Assembly (NCBI RefSeq): GCF_026719705.1
Contig: NZ_JAPPRR010000001.1
Coordinates: forward strand, 1,651,255 to 1,715,254
DNA length: 64,000 bases
Direction: 5' to 3'
Source of the DNA: Pseudokordiimonas caeni
GTDB lineage: Bacteria; Pseudomonadota; Alphaproteobacteria; Sphingomonadales; Kordiimonadaceae
A program made the translations under genes and the position numbers. Positions 59,878 to 64,000 of the stretch are shown here, piece by piece; the stretch's first letter is position 1; each line of letters starts with the position of its first letter. Below the pieces are notes generated by a model that was given only the letters and a program-made list of their open reading frames with translations, had not been told where the DNA came from and searched no databases.

Positions 59878-61158
59878 TTACCACTGCAGCTTCAAGCTTG
59901 CCATGATCTTGTTCCGCGAGAATTCACCACGGCCGACTTCGTTGCTCTTGTCGCTATAGTCATAGCGGAGTTTGAGGCGGAGGTTCCTGTTGATAAGATA
60001 CTCCCCGGCAAGGCCGAAACCAAGCACATCGTCTTCGCGAACGGTGCCGATGAATTCCTGCCGCGCATAGCTTGCGATGCCCGAAAGGATCAGGTTTTCC
60101 ATCAGCTCATGCTCGATTGTGAAGTCGACACCGGTGTTGAGGATACCGGCCACGGGGACGAAGGCGCCAAGCGCATTCTCATCCGATACCGATGTCTCGA
60201 CCACATCCTGCGAGACACCGAGTTTCATTGAGGTGAGCTCGGTCGGGCTCCACTCAATGGCCGCACCATAAGTGAACTTGCCGACATCCTTCAGCGCGCT
60301 CGAATCGTAATCATGGTTCAGATAGCCAGCGTAAACGTCAATGCTGGTTGTACCGGTGATATCAAGCACACCGCCGACCACAAGGCGATAGCCATTCCCG
60401 TCACGCAGCGGGCCGCCATCTTCCTGCGAGTTGTCGTATTCCACCTTGTTGCGGGTGCCGAGGACATAGGCTTCGGTGCTGTCGCCGATTTCATACCCGA
60501 GGCGCAGGCCAACATTGTAACGCTTGCGGTCGCGATCATCGTTGTTGTTGATGCCACCACCGACAAGGTCCGCATCCTTGAAATTTCTCCGCGTGTAATC
60601 AGCAAAGAGCTTCATGGACAAGAGCGAAAGATCCCGCGTGAAAGCTACGTTCGCCTTGAAGACATTGTACTCGGTCGGATCGGCAACTGCCCCGAGGCTG
60701 TCCGGTGAACCGCGATCCTCATGCAGCTTCGAATAGTCGACCCCCGCGTCGAAGTATGTACCTTCCATAACTTCAAGCGTGCCGTAGGACGTGAGGGTGT
60801 AATCCTCGTAGTCTTCGCGGGAATTCTGGTCGTAATAACCAAGGTCTGCGCTTGCGATAACAGCGAAACTGTTGTTGTTCCAGTTCGAGTACAGCCCGAC
60901 TTCGGGTTTCACATTGAAGATTGTGTCATCAACCTTACCGGTGTCCGTCGCATAAATATTGTCATCGATGGTCACGCCACCGACCGCGCTCGGCATCAGA
61001 TAGAAGCTGCCGACACTGAGACCGAGTGCATCATAATCCTGCCGCGGCTTCTTCGACACCTGCACGACGGACGATTCCGCAAAAGCAGGGGCCGAAATGG
61101 CGCCGGCGAGCACGGTGGATGCCAGCATGCCGCAAAGCGTATACTTGAAAGACTTCAT
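59878..61158 (-). CDS. Outer-membrane beta-barrel protein of EPS cluster (BBP2-like)
   Basis: A 426-residue exported protein. The signal peptide ends near AISAPAFAES. The mature chain is repeated amphipathic strands with aromatic turns and ends in FSRNKIMASLKLQW, a Trp-terminated barrel strand. Similar putative beta-barrel porin-2 proteins occur in exopolysaccharide operons and may help the polymer cross or anchor to the outer membrane. GAGGT precedes the ATG. Confidence 0.84.
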   Translation of the reverse strand: MKSFKYTLCGMLASTVLAGAISAPAFAESSVVQVSKKPRQDYDALGLSVGSFYLMPSAVGGVTIDDNIYATDTGKVDDTIFNVKPEVGLYSNWNNNSFAVIASADLGYYDQNSREDYEDYTLTSYGTLEVMEGTYFDAGVDYSKLHEDRGSPDSLGAVADPTEYNVFKANVAFTRDLSLLSMKLFADYTRRNFKDADLVGGGINNNDDRDRKRYNVGLRLGYEIGDSTEAYVLGTRNKVEYDNSQEDGGPLRDGNGYRLVVGGVLDITGTTSIDVYAGYLNHDYDSSALKDVGKFTYGAAIEWSPTELTSMKLGVSQDVVETSVSDENALGAFVPVAGILNTGVDFTIEHELMENLILSGIASYARQEFIGTVREDDVLGFGLAGEYLINRNLRLKLRYDYSDKSNEVGRGEFSRNKIMASLKLQW

Positions 61159-61535
61159 AATCAGACCTCACTTTTATACATGAAGGCGGAACAAACAATA
61201 TTTGCCCATGACTTGATGGTATGAATTCGGTGCCGTCATCACAACCTCCCCCGGGCTGGGGCATTTCGCCCATAAGACTTTGTACTTTCGGCAATTCGCG
61301 GGAACCTTATGCTACCGCCCGGCCACGCTCAATCGAAAAAATGCCTCCAGAAATAACCGCCGGGCAAGACACCCGACCCGTCGCTGGCGCACATTCATTC
61401 GTCCACCGGTCAACGGTACATTTGTTCCGTTGAATACGGAAGCAATTGATTGCAAAGAGCCACTGGCGTTCGTCATTTAAAATCGCAGACTGACAGCAAT
61501 GCCACAGAGGCCCGACCAAGCTCAAGCCTGCCCCG
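61159..61535. other. 377-bp intergenic region upstream of the barrel gene
   Basis: No gene supported. It must contain the promoter for the minus-strand EPS export unit, but no convincing sigma-factor motif, operator repeat or terminator was identified by eye. Confidence 0.4.
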
Positions 61536-62714
61536 TCAGAAGCGGAACAGATCGAAATAGGCTTTTCCTACGAGGGTCCAGCTATAGCGTCGCTCCGCGA
61601 TTTCCCTCATCGCTCGTCCAACCGCGTTGCCATCCGCCGCACCGAGGCCACGGGCCAGCAGGGCCAAATCGTTGGCGCTCCTGAAAAAAAGCGCTTTATC
61701 TTCTGTTGTGTGCCGGTTGAACGCACAGTCGAAGGCGAGGACCGGAATCCCGAAATGCATCATTTCAACCAGTGAAGGGTTTGTCCCCCCGGCCGAATGG
61801 CCATGCAGATAAATCATCGCACGATCACGGATCGCCCGCAGCACGCCGGGCTCGTAGATCGGGTCCAATAACGAGATGTCGGGGTTGTCTGCATAGGCCG
61901 CTTTTAGCCTGCGGCCATAACTGCTTCTGTCCCAGTTACCAATGAAAACAAGTGGGATACCGAGACCGGACCCTGCTTCAAGGATCATCTCCACATTGTT
62001 TTCAGGCTCTATTCTGCAAATCGCGAGCGCATATCGCGCGGGCAATTCTTTGCAATTTTCCACATGGGGCGTTGCCGAAACAGCATGATCACCACCGTAA
62101 GGGATCGTCACGCAAGGGACGCCGTATCGCGCCTGAACATATTCAGCAACCGCCTTGTTGTCGGCGACCACCACATCTGAAAAACGAACGGCGGCCCATT
62201 CCGAGACTTTAAGCACGGCGCGCGCCAGAGGGCTCCACTTGTCGCGGCGCCACTCGATGCCATCAATGTTCGTGACGATACGAGGGCGTCCGAGCACCTT
62301 CCGCGCAATTCGAATTAAGGGCAAAATCAAAGCGCCGGAAACACCCAGAAGGAGAATGTGACTGGAGCCCCGCATCAGGGCATCAAGCATCGACCAAGCG
62401 TCATAGACCATGCTGGATGCGCCGTTTGCCCGCAGAGGAACGAACCGGCGACGCGCACCCCTGAAACAGGGCGCCCGGTCTTCAAACGCGGGTGCAGAGC
62501 AGTAAACTGTAATCCCGGCTCCGCCCTCTGCCCGTTCGGCATATGTCACCAGATTTTCGGCGAGGGTTTCGAAGCCACCATAGCTGCCCGGAACCCCGAC
62601 CGTGCCTATGATCGCCACATGGAACGCAGACTGGATGCCATCTTTTTTCTTTTTCTTCGACTTTTGAGACAATCGTCGCCAGCCCCCGCATCCCCGCTTG
62701 CATTCGCCATTCAT
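61536..62714 (-). CDS. DUF1972-type glycosyltransferase (rhamnosyltransferase-like)
   Basis: A 392-residue GT-B transferase. VAIIGTVGVPGSYGGFETLAENLV is the DUF1972 start; the donor half contains YALAICRIEPENNVEMIL, YLHGHSAGGTNPSLVEMMHFGIPVLAFDC. Proteins of this type add rhamnose early in repeat-unit building. The N-terminus before residue 38 is basic and unusual, so the start is uncertain; ATG 62714 follows GGAGG. It is transcribed divergently from the WecA-like gene. Confidence 0.88.
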   Translation of the reverse strand: MNGECKRGCGGWRRLSQKSKKKKKDGIQSAFHVAIIGTVGVPGSYGGFETLAENLVTYAERAEGGAGITVYCSAPAFEDRAPCFRGARRRFVPLRANGASSMVYDAWSMLDALMRGSSHILLLGVSGALILPLIRIARKVLGRPRIVTNIDGIEWRRDKWSPLARAVLKVSEWAAVRFSDVVVADNKAVAEYVQARYGVPCVTIPYGGDHAVSATPHVENCKELPARYALAICRIEPENNVEMILEAGSGLGIPLVFIGNWDRSSYGRRLKAAYADNPDISLLDPIYEPGVLRAIRDRAMIYLHGHSAGGTNPSLVEMMHFGIPVLAFDCAFNRHTTEDKALFFRSANDLALLARGLGAADGNAVGRAMREIAERRYSWTLVGKAYFDLFRF

Positions 62715-62846
62715 GGCGCCTCCGGACCGCACCCTCCAACAGAGCAGACGGTGCTGGACGACACCCGATCAACCCCATATATTCTGCTGAACCGTCTCAG
62801 ACAATCTCGTTCCAAACGTGTTGGACACTCAGCGGGCAGTACATCC

Positions 62847-63869
62847 ATGAGCCTTATTATTGCCTACCTTGGCATACTGACGGTCCTCGTTATAGCCCTG
62901 AACGCCCGGTTCCTGGGCGAGGCCCTCGGCGTCATGGATGACCCGGAGCTCGAAAAACACAAGCGGCATACTATCTCCACGCCACTGATCGGCTCATTGC
63001 TCGTCGGGTCAATCGCCGTCACTATCGTCATAAATCAGATGGTCTTTGAGCTGAGTGATCGCTGGGGTGGCGTGAGCACCTGCGTCCTTCTTGTCGCAGC
63101 CTTGGGCTTTCTGGATGATCGCCACAATCTCAAATGGCAGCTCAGGCTCGCCCTTATTGTGGCCATCTGCGGCCTGCTCGTTTGGCTGGTGCCGGAAATC
63201 CGGCTAACCAGCCTCCACTGGTCCTTCGGCGAGACAATCGTTCTCAGTCATTGGGTCAGCATCCTCCTGACCGTCGCCTGCCTTGCCACCCTCGTCGTCT
63301 CGTTCAACATGATGGATGGATATAATGGCGGCGTGATCGGGATCAGCCTTATCCTGGTTCTTGTCATGGCGCTGCTGTCCGTCAGCCCGCACCGGCAGGC
63401 GATCTGCCTGTTCCTCGCCTCGGCCCTCGGCATCATGTTCGTTTACAACATGAAGGGGAAATTCTTCCTTGGAGACGGCGGCGCCTATGCGCTTGGCCTT
63501 CTGGTGGGTTCACTTGCGCTGATGACCTATAACCTTGGCAGTGCAACCGTGCCCGTCTATGCGGATACTGTGGGAATTTGGCTTATGTTGCCGGCTGTTG
63601 ACTGCCTGCGCGTTACGCTCGGTCGCAAGCTCCGGAAGCAGAGCCCTTTCAGTGCCAACCGCGACCATCTTCATCATATCCTCCTCGACCGTTTCGATGC
63701 CGGGACCACTCTGGCAATCATAATGTCGATTGTCGGGGCAACCGTCAGCTTGTCGCTCTTCACGGCGTCCTACAGCTTCATCCTGTTCGCTGCCTGTTTC
63801 TGCCTCTACTTCTTCATCCTGCCCATCATCGACAGCACCTTCCCTGCCAAAGCAGAAAACCCATTGTAG
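62847..63869 (+). CDS. WecA/MraY-family undecaprenyl-phosphate sugar-1-phosphate transferase
   Basis: A 340-residue inner-membrane enzyme with about ten helices that starts repeat-unit synthesis on undecaprenyl phosphate. Catalytic motifs are GFLDDRHNLKWQ (DD pair), VSFNMMDGYNGGVIG, FVYNMKGKFFLGDGGAYALG and the His-rich RDHLHHILLDR that is typical of WecA rather than MraY. ATG 62847 is used; the frame is open upstream but overlaps the divergent gene. Confidence 0.92.
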   Translation: MSLIIAYLGILTVLVIALNARFLGEALGVMDDPELEKHKRHTISTPLIGSLLVGSIAVTIVINQMVFELSDRWGGVSTCVLLVAALGFLDDRHNLKWQLRLALIVAICGLLVWLVPEIRLTSLHWSFGETIVLSHWVSILLTVACLATLVVSFNMMDGYNGGVIGISLILVLVMALLSVSPHRQAICLFLASALGIMFVYNMKGKFFLGDGGAYALGLLVGSLALMTYNLGSATVPVYADTVGIWLMLPAVDCLRVTLGRKLRKQSPFSANRDHLHHILLDRFDAGTTLAIIMSIVGATVSLSLFTASYSFILFAACFCLYFFILPIIDSTFPAKAENPL

Positions 63870-64000
63870 GAACCGGCATTCCGACGGACCCTTTTGGTTC
63901 CATTGGCCGAACCGCCGTCAGCTGGTGTAAGAATTGGCATGAGTTCAGCATCATTCGAGGAGCCCAGAGCAAAACCCCGTGCATAAATTCCTGATCTATT
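63870..64000. other. Right-hand end, no complete gene
   Basis: The last 131 bases hold no complete gene. A GTG at 63979 with following codons (VHKFLIY) might begin the next plus-strand gene, but the frame leaves the window. Confidence 0.3.

Noticed and set aside
62358-62846. N-terminal extension of the WecA-like protein
   Set aside because: It runs antisense through the divergent glycosyltransferase gene and has no membrane-transferase motifs.

Overview
The window reads as chromosomal DNA of a free-living, probably aquatic alphaproteobacterium. The evidence is the GC-rich coding sequence, TonB-dependent receptors in place of porins, an EcfG-like ECF sigma factor, and many promoters of the alphaproteobacterial general-stress type (GGAAC-N16-CGTT). 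The genus cannot be fixed from sequence alone. No rRNA, tRNA, CRISPR array, transposase or integrase was recognised.

Region 1 (1-14.6 kb) is an amino-sugar utilisation locus. An operon on the minus strand starts with a TonB-dependent receptor (13601). It continues with a GH27 glycosidase, an EamA-type permease, a GH109 alpha-N-acetylgalactosaminidase, a KbaZ/AgaZ protein, the AgaS deaminase/isomerase and a BadF-type sugar kinase. A DeoR/AgaR-like repressor faces it, and AgaR-like ATGAAA repeats lie upstream of the receptor. Together these would release alpha-linked GalNAc, import it, phosphorylate it and deaminate it. A deacetylase and the catalytic aldolase subunit are not in the window. A second receptor (cut by the window edge), an AraC regulator and a VanX-like dipeptidase flank the locus.

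Region 2 (14.8-38.6 kb) is the most striking part. It is a dense general-stress-response island in which nearly every transcription unit is preceded by a GGAAC-N16/17-CGTT promoter. Twelve are exact matches with 16-nt spacing, three are exact with 17-nt spacing, and five carry one mismatch. Several form divergent pairs. Cargo includes a Dps protein, superoxide dismutase, a BaeRF-family protein, three CBS-domain proteins, a six-BON-domain secreted protein, a pyruvate/2-oxoacid dehydrogenase E1-E2 set, glutamate dehydrogenase and split LigD (phosphoesterase plus polymerase, no ligase). It also holds a general-stress flavin-type protein, HdeD, holin-like and DUF1328 membrane proteins, DJ-1 and GATase hydrolases, an amidoligase, a nitroreductase, an ECF sigma factor, and a ribbon-helix-helix/receiver fusion whose phospho-acceptor is Glu.

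Region 3 (40.7-48.3 kb) is a metal-efflux cassette: a small secreted Cys/Met-containing protein, a CusB-like adaptor, a CusA-like RND pump and a P1B ATPase. An 86-bp direct repeat (80% identical, ungapped) lies on each side, which suggests a decayed integration footprint. Upstream, at 38.7-40.5 kb, is a SLC13-type transporter with TrkA-C domains.

Region 4 (48.3-64 kb) is an exopolysaccharide cluster. It contains a Wza-like exporter, a Wzc-like tyrosine autokinase, an outer-membrane barrel, a flippase, a polymerase, glycosyltransferases, an acyltransferase, a sulfotransferase, a PPP-type phosphatase and a WecA-family initiating transferase. The sulfotransferase suggests a sulfated polymer.
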